A stretch of DNA of 64,000 nucleotides from UMGS1766 sp963660915 (GTDB taxonomy: Bacteria > Bacillota > Clostridia > Oscillospirales > Oscillospiraceae), in assembly GCA_963660915.1 (NCBI GenBank), contig CAVLAO010000002.1, positions 62,001 through 126,000 on the forward strand, read 5' to 3'. This document shows positions 8,601 to 15,483 of this stretch, one piece after another (position 1 is the first letter of the stretch; every line of letters begins with the position of its first letter). Under the pieces are notes generated by a model. The model was not told the origin of the DNA. It ran no database searches and worked only from the letters and a program-made list of their open reading frames with translations. A program made the position numbers and the translations under genes.

Positions 8601-9433
8601 AAAGCGAGCCGATACCGGAGCTGTTGGGAGCGCGGGCACTGGTGGTAGATGATGACCTCAACACCTGCAGAAGCGTGAGCAAGATGCTGCGGGACATCCA
8701 GATGCGTCCGGATTGGACTGCATCCGGCAGAGAAGCAATTATCCGTGCACAGGATGCCGCTGATATGAAGGACGAGTATAAGGTTTACATTATTGATTAC
8801 CTGATGCCGGATATGAACGGCATTGAAACTGTGCGCAGGATACGAAAAGCGATCAGCGAGGATGTTCCGATTATTGTGCTTACGGCATATGACTGGGCAG
8901 ATTTTGAACACGAGGCAAGAGAAGCCGGGGTTACGGCCTTTGTGTCGAAGCCGATTTTTATGTCTGAACTGCGGAATGTGCTGACCCAACCGGTGAGTCG
9001 GGAAGCAGAGGGAAAAGAAAATAAGGGAAAAGCACATGACTACAGCGGCAAGAGAATCCTTCTGGTTGAGGATAATGAGCTGAATCGCGAGATTGCTACT
9101 GCCATGCTGGAGGAAACCGGGGCGATCGTGGATGGCGTCAGCGATGGCGACGATGCCGTTGCGGCAATCAATGCGGCGCCGGCCGACAAGTACGATCTGA
9201 TCCTGATGGATATTCAAATGCCGAGAATGGACGGATATACAGCAACGAAGGAAATCCGGACTCTGTCGGACAATAAAAAAGCCAATATTCCGATTGTCGC
9301 CATGACGGCAAATGCCTTTGAAGAAGACAAACAGAAGGCATTTGCGTCCGGCATGAACGGACACATCATCAAGCCGGTCAGCATAGAATCCATTGCGGAA
9401 GTGCTGGATGAGATTTTTGCTCAGAAGAAATGA
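5660..9433 (+). CDS. Large hybrid sensor histidine kinase with two receiver domains
   Basis: A 1257-residue signalling protein with no membrane segment visible, so probably cytosolic. Order: an N-terminal SnoaL/NTF2-like sensor domain (about 1-150), several PAS-like segments joined by Glu/Lys-rich coiled helices (about 150-720), HisKA with SMSHDIRTPMN (phospho-His near 754), HATPase with an N box (NIVSNAIKF) and G boxes (DNGIGM, GTGLGM), receiver 1 with IIDYLMPDMNG (Asp near 1046) and receiver 2 with LMDIQMPRMDG (Asp near 1184). The ATG at 5660 is preceded by GGAGG eight bases upstream; an in-frame ATG at 5609 has no such site. A DUF4317 gene follows 50 bp later. No HPt domain is fused; a separate HPt gene lies at 27423. 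Confidence 0.93.
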   Translation: MATAPQTSENSSNVNFKELTEHILRSYLDCSSEEDMEIFSLLDESLSVIGTGKQEFFRNLQEFSQAFVFDVQHRENVRFQWKNFRIEEQILDENHVLVYGSVLILGSFDSGYVCVNMDSRFSVLYGLVDGKWKVLHIHHSVPDKEQMENEEFPRTLAQRVEETQHMVMALTTDYVAVYAVEPEADRAGFVKLDRAISAKMKEIPESFCYSQMFRAYANGHICEEDRESFLNVVLPDALIQTFQDGKQKFELNYRGLKDGRMWHYSGLFIRVSKPGEKLKLIAGFRNIEDIVNVQKQAKEREESQKRELTNSYQKLEEMRDIFAASKMGIWSMYLLDGKAPSMEADDRMKELLGIADRELTEEEVYDAWFSNVTPGAVQTVLDCVEKMKSGVRDEVTYLWKHPVLGERYVRCGGTAKKVADGFVLRGYHYDVDEAIRAQKEKDKALAEQVAIIETLSKSFRNVFVANLDDGTARVIRLDSTYKVQAVRDVEGQVFPFDTVVKRWVRENVHPEDQKKVAETLSTEKIKALFDQQDAYVGTYRNIEDGVLHHYQYELRRIGKTQNVVAGFQIIDNIIEEHQEQEKKQRELKEAKQREEREHAEVISSLSTIYSTIFRAELDTHHYEVLTSVTLMGDLAGRSGNFDDVKEKIIAAFMAPEMRAPMREFLNFDTLSDRLQKVNTVVTEYKNPAGRWMQARFIVKRRDAEGIVKEVLYVARDYTDEKEKEFEQKEQLSHALAAAQQANKAKSTFLSSMSHDIRTPMNAIIGFTALAQTHINNPEQVQDYLAKINTSSTHLLSLINDILDMSRIESGTVKLEEKPVHIPDLLHDLRTMIQGLINSKNLNLYVDTQDVVHEDVITDKLRLNQILLNIVSNAIKFTQPSGDIIIRLIEKDSGIKNHTTYELSVKDNGIGMSREFQEHIFETFTREHTATVTGIQGTGLGMAITKNIVDMMGGEIRVQSEEGKGSLFTVTLNLRLAGESMKSEPIPELLGARALVVDDDLNTCRSVSKMLRDIQMRPDWTASGREAIIRAQDAADMKDEYKVYIIDYLMPDMNGIETVRRIRKAISEDVPIIVLTAYDWADFEHEAREAGVTAFVSKPIFMSELRNVLTQPVSREAEGKENKGKAHDYSGKRILLVEDNELNREIATAMLEETGAIVDGVSDGDDAVAAINAAPADKYDLILMDIQMPRMDGYTATKEIRTLSDNKKANIPIVAMTANAFEEDKQKAFASGMNGHIIKPVSIESIAEVLDEIFAQKK

Positions 9434-9483
9434 GCGAATCGGTGTGATCCGGAATAATTCGAAACATGGAATGCGAGGTAACT

Positions 9484-10629
9484 ATGAACGAAAAAGAAGT
9501 GGCAGAATTGCGGCGAAAATTGCGCCCGGACAAGAGCAATATTGCCTATATTCGGGGATGCTATGTCAATGAGCGGAAGGAAATTATCTCCCAGTTTAAC
9601 GAACCGGTATCGATGATGCCGGTAGAGGACAGCGAGAAATACCTTTCTCTGTTTCGCAAGATACTGACAGGAACCATCGGCCGCAATCTGCTGGATTTAT
9701 CATTTGAAACGCAGCAGGTGGTATCCGGAGAGGAACACAAATTGCTCATGGCGCTGCGGGATTCAAAACTGGAAGATGAAAATGCGGTGCAGGCGTTTTT
9801 CAGCCGGACCATTCAATCCCTGGATCTGGAGGGCAATTGTTTGATTCTGCTGACCTATAACACCTATGATGTCTATTATAAGGGCAAGGATGATGTGATT
9901 CAGGAGGACAGCTCCAGCGAGCAATTTCGTTATGTTCTCTGTGCAATTTGCCCTGTAAAGGAAACAAAACCATCGTTGAACTATATCAACCGGGAAAGCC
10001 GATTCCACATTCAGTCGGCGGGTCAAGTGGTTGGTATGCCGGAATTCGGCTTCCTGTTTCCGGCCTTTGATGATCGGGCGACCAATATCTATAATGCCCT
10101 GTACTACACAAAAAATGTGCAGGAAAACCATGCAAATTTTGTGGATGCTCTGTTTAAAACTCCGGTGCCGATGCCGGCAATGGTGCAGCGGGAGACCTTT
10201 CAGAATATATTGGGAGAAACACTGGAGGAAGAGTGCAGTCTGGATGTGATTCAATCCGTACAGGACCATTTGGGACAGATGATCGAGGTTTACAAGGAGA
10301 GCCGGGAAGTGGAACCGCTCACGATTTCCAAAAAAGGAATTCGAGCAATGCTGTCGGCCAGCGGCGTCAGTGAAGCTCATGCGGAAGCTTTTGAGGAACG
10401 CTTTGACGCGGAATTTGGAATCAATGCAGAGATCAATCCGATCAATTTGGTGGATACAAAACGGTTGGAAGTGAAAACTCCGGATGTGGTGATTCAGGTA
10501 AACCCGGAGCACAGCGAACTGGTGCAGACCAGAGTGATCAACGGGGCAAAATGTATCGTGATCAAGGTGAGCGAGGGAGTGGAAGTGAACGGCGTTCCGG
10601 TTCAGATTGCGGAAGAGAACGGGGACTAA
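9484..10629 (+). CDS. DUF4317-family protein
   Basis: A 381-residue soluble protein of the DUF4317 family, widespread in Clostridia and without a known function. Recognition rests on the N-terminal stretch MNEKEVAELRRKLRP followed by NIAYIRGCYVNERKE and the overall length. There is no signal peptide or membrane segment. The ATG at 9484 has GAGG five bases upstream; an alternative start at 9466 lacks one. It sits 50 bp after the hybrid kinase and 20 bp before a lipoprotein gene, so the three are probably co-transcribed, but no functional link is established. Confidence 0.8.
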   Translation: MNEKEVAELRRKLRPDKSNIAYIRGCYVNERKEIISQFNEPVSMMPVEDSEKYLSLFRKILTGTIGRNLLDLSFETQQVVSGEEHKLLMALRDSKLEDENAVQAFFSRTIQSLDLEGNCLILLTYNTYDVYYKGKDDVIQEDSSSEQFRYVLCAICPVKETKPSLNYINRESRFHIQSAGQVVGMPEFGFLFPAFDDRATNIYNALYYTKNVQENHANFVDALFKTPVPMPAMVQRETFQNILGETLEEECSLDVIQSVQDHLGQMIEVYKESREVEPLTISKKGIRAMLSASGVSEAHAEAFEERFDAEFGINAEINPINLVDTKRLEVKTPDVVIQVNPEHSELVQTRVINGAKCIVIKVSEGVEVNGVPVQIAEENGD

Positions 10630-10649
10630 GGCAAAAAAGGAGAATGAAA

Positions 10650-11303
10650 ATGAACCGGTTGAGAATCCTGTTTCTGGCGGTACTTACAATTCTGCTAGGA
10701 GTCCTGTCCGGATGCAGTTCCTTTTCGGCGGCGGATCTGGTAAAGAATAATCTGGATTTGATCTATCTCGATCAGTATTCCGATGAGTATCTGAAGAAAG
10801 TGAATCTGGATAAGGCCCAGGCGGAACAGCAGTATCAGGAAGGACTTAATGTAGAGGCCGATGTTTTTGCAAATTTGTTTAATATCGAATTAGATTCCTG
10901 CGATGACGCGGTAAAAGAGAAAATTCTTGCGCTTTATCGCCAGATTTACAGCCACAGCAAATATGAGGTAGGCACGGAGAGCCGCAACGGCGATACTTAC
11001 CTTGTTCAGCTGACCGTTTACCCGATTGACATTTTTGCAAAGGTCATAGAAGAGGATGTAGAAGAATTCGGAAACACGATGCAGTCCAGAGAAGCAGCAG
11101 GGGAGTTTGCGGATCTGACAGATGCAGAATTTGAGGCAGTGTGGGCACAAGCGGTGATCGATATGGTGTCCGGCCATCTGAACTCAATTGGCTATTTGGA
11201 TGCCCAGACGATTTCTGTGCAGGTAGTTCAGGATGACGATGGAGCATACAGCATCGACAGCAGTGATTTTCAGCGTATTGACAGCTTGATGATTGCATAC
11301 TAA
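10650..11303 (+). CDS. Predicted lipoprotein, unknown function
   Basis: A 217-residue protein starting with a classic lipoprotein signal (MNRLRILFLAVLTIL then the lipobox LSGC, Cys near residue 22), so it is expected to be anchored on the outer face of the membrane. The mature part is acidic and mostly helical, with EADVFANLF and YEVGTESRNGDTYLVQLTVYP segments like those of small Firmicutes lipoproteins of the DUF5105 type; that assignment is tentative. The ATG at 10650 is seven bases from GGAG, better than the ATG at 10644. Last gene of the kinase-DUF4317 cluster, ended by a hairpin at 11310. Confidence 0.75.
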   Translation: MNRLRILFLAVLTILLGVLSGCSSFSAADLVKNNLDLIYLDQYSDEYLKKVNLDKAQAEQQYQEGLNVEADVFANLFNIELDSCDDAVKEKILALYRQIYSHSKYEVGTESRNGDTYLVQLTVYPIDIFAKVIEEDVEEFGNTMQSREAAGEFADLTDAEFEAVWAQAVIDMVSGHLNSIGYLDAQTISVQVVQDDDGAYSIDSSDFQRIDSLMIAY

Positions 11304-11309
11304 GCGTAC

Positions 11310-11357
11310 AAAAGCCGTTGGGTTTCTGTCGAAATGACGGAAATTCAGCGGCTTTTT
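11310..11357 (+). terminator. Rho-independent terminator after the lipoprotein gene
   Basis: A long imperfect hairpin with outer arms AAAAGCCG and CGGCTTTT, an inner arm pairing GTC with GAC around GAAAT, and a T5 tail. Confidence 0.8.
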
Positions 11358-11371
11358 AATGGAAATTTTAC

Positions 11372-11432
11372 AGCGCATATCCGTTGTAATTGGCGGATAT
11401 CCCTTGCAATTTAAAAGAAAATGCGCTACTCT
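11372..11432 (+). promoter_or_regulatory. purC promoter region with nested inverted repeats
   Basis: TTGCAA (11404-11409), a 17-bp spacer and TACTCT (11427-11432) form a plausible promoter. It overlaps an inverted repeat with outer arms AGCGCAT (11372-11378) and ATGCGCT (11421-11427) and an inner hairpin ATATCCG/CGGATAT (11377-11383 with 11394-11400). Because the outer arm runs into the -10, an operator is more likely than a riboswitch. No purine-riboswitch core is visible. Confidence 0.45.
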
Positions 11433-11484
11433 TTAAACGTCGGTTTTGTGCCGAAATACTTGAATGAACAGGCGGGAATTGTTT

Positions 11485-12363
11485 ATGAGCAAAGAATGGA
11501 AGCCGATTAAGGAAGGCAAGGTTCGCGAGATCTACGACAATGGTGACAGCCTTATCATGGTGGCTACCGACCGCATCAGCTGCTTTGATGTAATTTTACA
11601 TAACACAGTATCTCACAAGGGCGCCGTGTTGACCCAAATGAGCAAGTTCTGGTTTAACCTGACAAAGGATATTCTGCCCAATCACATGATTTCAGTAGAT
11701 CCTCAGGACATGCCGGAATTTTTCCGTGACAAGGCATATGCAGGCAAGAGCATGATGTGCCGCAAGCTTAAAATGCTGCCGATTGAGTGCATTGTGCGCG
11801 GCTATATTACCGGCAGCGGTTGGGCCAGCTATCAGAAAAACGGCACAGTCTGCGGCATTGAGTTGCCCGCCGGTTTGCAGGAAAGCGAAAAGCTGCCGGA
11901 ACCGATTTATACGCCCAGCACAAAAGCGGAAATCGGCGATCACGACGAGAATATCTCTTTTGAGCAGAGCGTGGAATATCTGGAACAGCGCTTCCCGGGA
12001 AAAGGCGCAGAGTATGCGGCGAAGCTGCGGGATTACACGATTGCATTGTATAAAAAATGCGCAGAATATGCCTTAAGTCGGGGCATTATCATCGCAGATA
12101 CGAAGTTTGAGTTTGGTCTGGACGAGGATGGGAATATGGTTTTGGGCGATGAGATGCTCACTCCGGATTCTTCCCGCTTCTGGCCTGCAGAGGGATATGA
12201 GGCCGGGCACAGCCAGCCTTCCTTTGATAAGCAGTTTGCCCGTGATTGGCTGACCGCAAATCCCGGCAATGACTGGACACTGCCGCAGGAAATTGTGGAT
12301 AAAACCATTGAGAAGTACCTGCAGAGCTATCGGATGATCACCGGTGAAGAATTGAAGTTTTAA
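11485..12363 (+). CDS. purC: SAICAR synthase (phosphoribosylaminoimidazole-succinocarboxamide synthase)
   Basis: PurC joins aspartate to CAIR using ATP, giving SAICAR in purine synthesis. The 292-residue protein has the N-terminal KEGKVREIYDNGD nucleotide-binding strand, VATDRISCFDVIL, the loop PIECIVRGYITGSGW, and the late motif IIIADTKFEFGLDEDG. The length matches the approximately 290-residue form. I prefer the ATG at 11485 (MSKEWKPIKEG), which has a GCGGGA site upstream; the ATG at 11464 would add seven unconserved residues and has no site. No other pur gene is adjacent, so it is a stand-alone purine gene with its own terminator. Confidence 0.96.
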   Translation: MSKEWKPIKEGKVREIYDNGDSLIMVATDRISCFDVILHNTVSHKGAVLTQMSKFWFNLTKDILPNHMISVDPQDMPEFFRDKAYAGKSMMCRKLKMLPIECIVRGYITGSGWASYQKNGTVCGIELPAGLQESEKLPEPIYTPSTKAEIGDHDENISFEQSVEYLEQRFPGKGAEYAAKLRDYTIALYKKCAEYALSRGIIIADTKFEFGLDEDGNMVLGDEMLTPDSSRFWPAEGYEAGHSQPSFDKQFARDWLTANPGNDWTLPQEIVDKTIEKYLQSYRMITGEELKF

Positions 12364-12379
12364 ACCGAACAGTTGACAT

Positions 12380-12432
12380 AAGAAGTGACTGCCCTGCGGC
12401 TGTAATGCCTGCAGGGCAGTCACTTCTTCACG
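12380..12432 (+). terminator. Strong hairpin after purC
   Basis: An 18-bp perfect stem (12380-12397 with 12411-12428, loop of 13). The T tract is weak (CTTCTTCACG), but the position and strength fit a terminator. Confidence 0.75.
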
Positions 12433-12437
12433 AAAAC

Positions 12438-12492
12438 TTAACATAAATTTCATGGATTATCTACTTGTTTTCCAAGCGGAATGTGGTAGAAT
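12438..12492 (+). promoter_or_regulatory. Promoter of the 20-codon ORF with a Pho-box-like element
   Basis: TTGTTT (12465-12470), a 16-bp spacer and TAGAAT (12487-12492). Just upstream, TTAACA-N5-TTCATG (12438-12454) closely resembles the Pho-box pair before the PhoB-like gene at 53027-53043: the two share TTAACATA.ATTT. The second half-site here is imperfect. Confidence 0.5.
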
Positions 12493-12525
12493 AAAGCCAG
12501 ATCAGAGGAAAGGAGTGTGATAATA

Positions 12526-12588
12526 ATGACCATGATCGATCTGGACGAACTGCTCTATGGTGACGATTGGCACGAGAGCGAGCGCTAA
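12526..12588 (+). CDS. 20-residue small ORF with own promoter and ribosome-binding site
   Basis: Reads MTMIDLDELLYGDDWHESER, an acidic peptide (seven Asp/Glu) with no hydrophobic stretch. Support: AAAGGAG at 12509-12515, ten bases from the ATG; a promoter at 12465-12492; isolation between a strong upstream terminator and a convergent gene. It is not upstream of any plus-strand gene for over 1 kb, so it is unlikely to be an ordinary attenuator peptide. The stop codon lies in the 5' arm of a large stem closed at 12668-12674. I do not recognise it. It could be a regulatory micro-protein, or a translated stretch in a dual-function small RNA. Confidence 0.5.
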   Translation: MTMIDLDELLYGDDWHESER

Positions 12589-12681
12589 AAAAAGAGGAAA
12601 CTGCATCATTCAGTTGAAAACTGATCGCGCTGTTTGCGTCCGATTCGTCCGCGGGGGAGATGAATTCGGCGCTCTTTTTTT
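12580..12681 (+). ncRNA. Structured 3' region and terminator of the small-ORF transcript
   Basis: GAGCGCT (12580-12586) pairs with GGCGCTC (12668-12674) and is followed by seven T. The enclosed ~80 bases can form a hairpin TCAGTT/AACTGA (12610-12624) and a second, bulged stem near 12638-12668. This gives a ~170-base transcript ending in an intrinsic terminator. No known RNA family is recognised. Confidence 0.4.
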
Positions 12682-12718
12682 ATCCGTTCACAGAATCCGC
12701 AGGGTTCTTTTATCAATA

Positions 12719-12758
12719 AAAGGCGGCCGCAGCATGTATTTTGTGCTGCGGCCGCTTT
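12719..12758 (-). terminator. Terminator of the rhomboid-like gene
   Basis: A 12-bp GC-rich stem GCGGCCGCAGCA/TGCTGCGGCCGC (12723-12734 with 12744-12755) with A/T flanks, six bases beyond the minus-strand stop at 12764. Confidence 0.85.
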
Positions 12759-12763
12759 GTGAT

Positions 12764-13594
12764 TTATTCTGTGATATGTACGTGATTGTTAATGTGATCC
12801 ATGCAATAACAATAGTATCCAACGCATTTTGAGCAGTAGCGGAATTCCAGATTGGGATAATCGGTGTCCGTTCGTCCGCAGACAGCACACTTGTGGATGT
12901 AACCATTTTTGTCCCGCTTTGCCTGAGCGGCCCGCTGAAAATTCACTGTCGTGCGGCCGGCACTGCGCTTCTGGCGGCGGATAAAATACATCAGCTCATT
13001 CCAGAAGAAAATCAAATAGTTGAGCAGGCTGACTACAATCAGCAAAGCGGTACCAAACTGGAAGCGGATGAGGGCAAAAACCAGACTGAGACCGATTAAA
13101 GCGGCATCAATCCAGGCCAACCACTTGGCCTTAACCGGAATAATAAACATGAGCAGAAAACGGAGGTTGGGATACAGGGTGGCAAAAGCCAGAAACAGAG
13201 ACAGGTTCAGGTAGGTTGTATTAGTTTGACCGTAGATAAATCCTACAACAATAGCCATCAGCACTCCGGTGCCATAGTAAATGGTAAACTTGCCGGCGCC
13301 CCATTCCCGTTCCAGATTGCTGCCGATAAACCAGTAAAAATACATAGACAGCGCAAACATCAGCATGCTTGAACCGACATTGGAAACAAATAGAAACGTG
13401 ACAATGCGCCAGATTTGTCCGTGCAGGATATAATAGCGGCTGAAACGCAGCATAGGGGATAAGCTGCTGCCGCTGACCATATCCATTAAGTAAACGATGC
13501 AATTGCCGATGACCAGAATGAGCATCAGGTTGTTGATGCCAAAACGGGGATGTTTATAGCAAAAGCGGTCGATCTTGTCGCTGAGAGATTTCAC
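12764..13594 (-). CDS. Rhomboid-like membrane protein with C-terminal zinc-ribbon, protease residues absent
   Basis: A 276-residue protein with about six membrane helices and a soluble tail. The rhomboid signature region is recognisable (GQIWRIVTFLFV ... GSNLEREWGAGKFTIYYGTG, near 59-112), but the usual His after that helix is missing (SNVG) and the catalytic GxSG loop is replaced by YLNLSLFLAF, so it is unlikely to be a protease. The tail has four paired cysteines (CAVCGRTD ... YCSKCVGYYC) typical of a metal-binding ribbon. It sits 20 bp after a small membrane coiled-coil gene, probably in one operon. A membrane scaffold or chaperone role is inference from other inactive rhomboids. Confidence 0.75.
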   Translation of the reverse strand: MKSLSDKIDRFCYKHPRFGINNLMLILVIGNCIVYLMDMVSGSSLSPMLRFSRYYILHGQIWRIVTFLFVSNVGSSMLMFALSMYFYWFIGSNLEREWGAGKFTIYYGTGVLMAIVVGFIYGQTNTTYLNLSLFLAFATLYPNLRFLLMFIIPVKAKWLAWIDAALIGLSLVFALIRFQFGTALLIVVSLLNYLIFFWNELMYFIRRQKRSAGRTTVNFQRAAQAKRDKNGYIHKCAVCGRTDTDYPNLEFRYCSKCVGYYCYCMDHINNHVHITE

Positions 13595-13614
13595 GAATAA
13601 CTTACCTCCAGGAT

Positions 13615-13812
13615 TTAAATGTGATTGGGACGATTGGAATTTTTATCGCCGTAGGAGGATTGGAGCTGACGGATTCGATCCTGTGCAGAAGCCAGTTCCT
13701 GCTGGAGTTGCTGCAGCTTGCGTTTGCTGCGGATTAACAGGACAATGCACACAACCAGTGCGATGGGGACAACCAGCAAAAAGAAGAGAATGATCCCGTC
13801 AAACAGATCCAT
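13615..13812 (-). CDS. Small single-span membrane protein with coiled-coil tail
   Basis: 65 residues: an N-terminal hydrophobic helix (about 7-28) followed by a basic, glutamine/leucine-rich amphipathic helix (SKRKLQQLQQELASAQDRIRQLQ) with heptad spacing. The topology predicts a membrane anchor with a cytoplasmic coiled coil. GGAGG lies seven bases before the ATG. First gene of a two-gene operon with the rhomboid-like protein. Function unknown; interaction with its neighbour is a guess from co-transcription. Confidence 0.75.
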   Translation of the reverse strand: MDLFDGIILFFLLVVPIALVVCIVLLIRSKRKLQQLQQELASAQDRIRQLQSSYGDKNSNRPNHI

Positions 13813-13937
13813 ATTTTTACCTCCGACTGTTGATTCCTATTGTACCTGCTTCGAGGGAAAAAGTTTCGAACAGAATGTAAACTTTTCCGGCGGCTATTAT
13901 ACCACAACTCCCTCTGGAAGAACAGAAGAAAAAATGT

Positions 13938-13943
13938 TATAAT
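13938..13943 (+). promoter_or_regulatory. TATAAT -10 element
   Basis: A perfect -10 lies about 23 bases before the GTG start of the next gene, with only a poor -35 (TGGAAG, 17 bp upstream). The transcript would have a very short leader. Confidence 0.4.
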
Positions 13944-13966
13944 CGGCGAAAAGTGAGGCGATGCGT

Positions 13967-14467
13967 GTGGGGGAAAATGGACGAAAGGCGGCGTTGTGCG
14001 GTTTATTGGCGGCGCTTGGTATTGTGATTCTGCTTTTGGCAGGCTGGGTTGGTGTGGGAACCTATATCGGTCCCGTGCTGGCTGGACTGCTTCTCATTCC
14101 AATCGAAAGGAAATACGGCACGAAAACAGCGCTTACTCTGTGGGCGGCGATTGGTTTGCTCAGTTTGTTTTTGGTAATGGATACAGAGGAAACGCTGATG
14201 TACCTTGTTTTTTGGGGCTGGTATCCGGCCCTTCGCCCAAAGTTAGAGAAATTGCAAAAGGGGTTTCGATGGCTGGCGAAAGAATTGATCTTTAACGTAG
14301 CAATTGCAACGGTGGAACTGCTGATGCTTTTCGTTTTAGCACCGGAGTCTGAGACTTGGACGATGTTGCTGATCTTGCTTCTGCTTTTCAACCTTACATT
14401 TCTTGTATACGATCGCGCACTGCCGAGAGTGGAAGATTTAGTGCGGAAACGAACGCGCTTGTGGTAA
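13967..14467 (+). CDS. Polytopic membrane protein, unknown
   Basis: About 166 residues with five predicted membrane helices. The opening GRKAALCGLLAALGIVILLLAG ... GPVLAGLLLIP is reminiscent of small integral proteins of the ECF substrate-binding type, but no ligand-binding motif is visible, so the comparison is only structural. The start is taken as GTG 13967, eight bases from GTGAGG; the ATG at 13961 lies almost on top of that site. It is monocistronic and convergent with the TetR-type gene. Confidence 0.7.
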   Translation: MGENGRKAALCGLLAALGIVILLLAGWVGVGTYIGPVLAGLLLIPIERKYGTKTALTLWAAIGLLSLFLVMDTEETLMYLVFWGWYPALRPKLEKLQKGFRWLAKELIFNVAIATVELLMLFVLAPESETWTMLLILLLLFNLTFLVYDRALPRVEDLVRKRTRLW

Positions 14468-14470
14468 AAG

Positions 14471-14512
14471 AATGGATCGGGCGCCGACCGGCACCCGATC
14501 CATTTTCATTTT
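14471..14512. terminator. Bidirectional terminator
   Basis: A 15-bp stem with one mismatch (14471-14485 with 14490-14504) and T-rich flank, between the convergent membrane-protein and TetR genes. Confidence 0.85.
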
Positions 14513-15318
14513 TCCGGACTTGCTTCAATCCCACGAATGAACATATCAGCAATGGTATCAATAAAAGAATCCTCATCCACGTCCCGGGGGATGCCACGAA
14601 TGGTATCATAAAAAATAGTGTAGGAAGTCAGTGAGCCGAAGAAAGCAGTGGTGGCCACATTGATGTCGAGGTCACTGCGTACAGTCCCCTCCCGTTGCAG
14701 ACGGGCGAGAAACTCAGAAAAATTGCGGCGCGCAGTGCAGAAGCTCTTTTCATAGTAGGCTGCGCCGAACTCGGGGAATTTGTGTGAATCACGAATCACG
14801 CTGCCCAAAAAAGCGGCGCGATCCGGGTCGCGGGAAATTGCCATATAGCTTTCGGCCACGTTGTGTATGGCTTTTTTCCAGTCGGCGCAGTTGGCACCTT
14901 CTACAACGTCATCGGGCGGAATGGCATGGGTATAAAGCTGCAGAACCTGAAAGAACAGGTCTTCCTTACTGGAACAATATTGATACAGAGCTGCTTTGGA
15001 AAAGCCGATTTCCCGGGCAATATCATCCATGGTAGTGTCTTCAAAGCCGCGTTCACCAAAAAGCGTCAGAGCGACGCGGGTAATTTCTTCTTTTCGGCGA
15101 TCAAACTCCGGGCGAATTTGAGCGACTTCCGGAATGTTAAGGGCGTTAAACAGCTGTTTTTTTCCGTCAAAGTACAGATATATCGTCGAGGGAGAGATAT
15201 TGGCCTCGTTGGCAATGTCGATAATTTTGGTTTCGGAGTAGCCCTTACGCAAAAAAACCGCCGTGGCGGCGGCTTCGATCTTTGCTTTTAGGCCCGCTTT
15301 CCTGCGTTCATTATTCAT
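14506..15318 (-). CDS. Transcriptional regulator with two TetR-type DNA-binding domains
   Basis: A 270-residue protein that contains two complete TetR N-terminal helix-turn-helix modules in tandem: residues about 8-55 (AAATAVFLRKGYSETKIIDIANEANISPSTIYLYF) are followed at about 70-118 by a second copy (VALTLFGERGFEDTTMDDIAREIGFSKAALYQYC), then a helical ligand/dimer domain. Ordinary TetR proteins are about 200 residues with one such module. The ATG at 15318 follows AAGGAG by 11 bases. It is divergent from the sirtuin gene with a 165-bp shared region and may control it and itself; ligand unknown. Confidence 0.85.
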   Translation of the reverse strand: MNNERRKAGLKAKIEAAATAVFLRKGYSETKIIDIANEANISPSTIYLYFDGKKQLFNALNIPEVAQIRPEFDRRKEEITRVALTLFGERGFEDTTMDDIAREIGFSKAALYQYCSSKEDLFFQVLQLYTHAIPPDDVVEGANCADWKKAIHNVAESYMAISRDPDRAAFLGSVIRDSHKFPEFGAAYYEKSFCTARRNFSEFLARLQREGTVRSDLDINVATTAFFGSLTSYTIFYDTIRGIPRDVDEDSFIDTIADMFIRGIEASPEK

Positions 15319-15411
15319 GCTGGATGGGGCTCCTTTCCGTCTTGTTTGACTGCTTCTACCTATAAGTAAACCACATAATGGGAACACTGTCAAATAAAAT
15401 AGAAAAAAATA

Positions 15412-15427
15412 TGCTTACTTGGTAGCA
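15412..15427. promoter_or_regulatory. Possible operator in the TetR/sirtuin divergent region
   Basis: TGCTTACTTGGTAGCA is an imperfect dyad (TGC.TAC...GTA.GCA with one unpaired base) located upstream of the sirtuin start, about where a -35 would lie. Assignment to the tandem TetR protein is only positional. Confidence 0.25.
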
Positions 15428-15483
15428 AAATATTCATCGCTGTGTTATTATGAATTCAACAAAACAGGAAAGAAGGAACCGGG

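Noticed and set aside
7670..9364. 564-codon open frame antisense to the hybrid kinase
   Set aside because: It mirrors the codon pattern of the kinase, has no ribosome-binding site and encodes no recognisable domain.
12557..12832. 91-codon ORF overlapping the small-ORF transcript
   Set aside because: It crosses two terminators and the end of the convergent rhomboid-like gene; no start signal.
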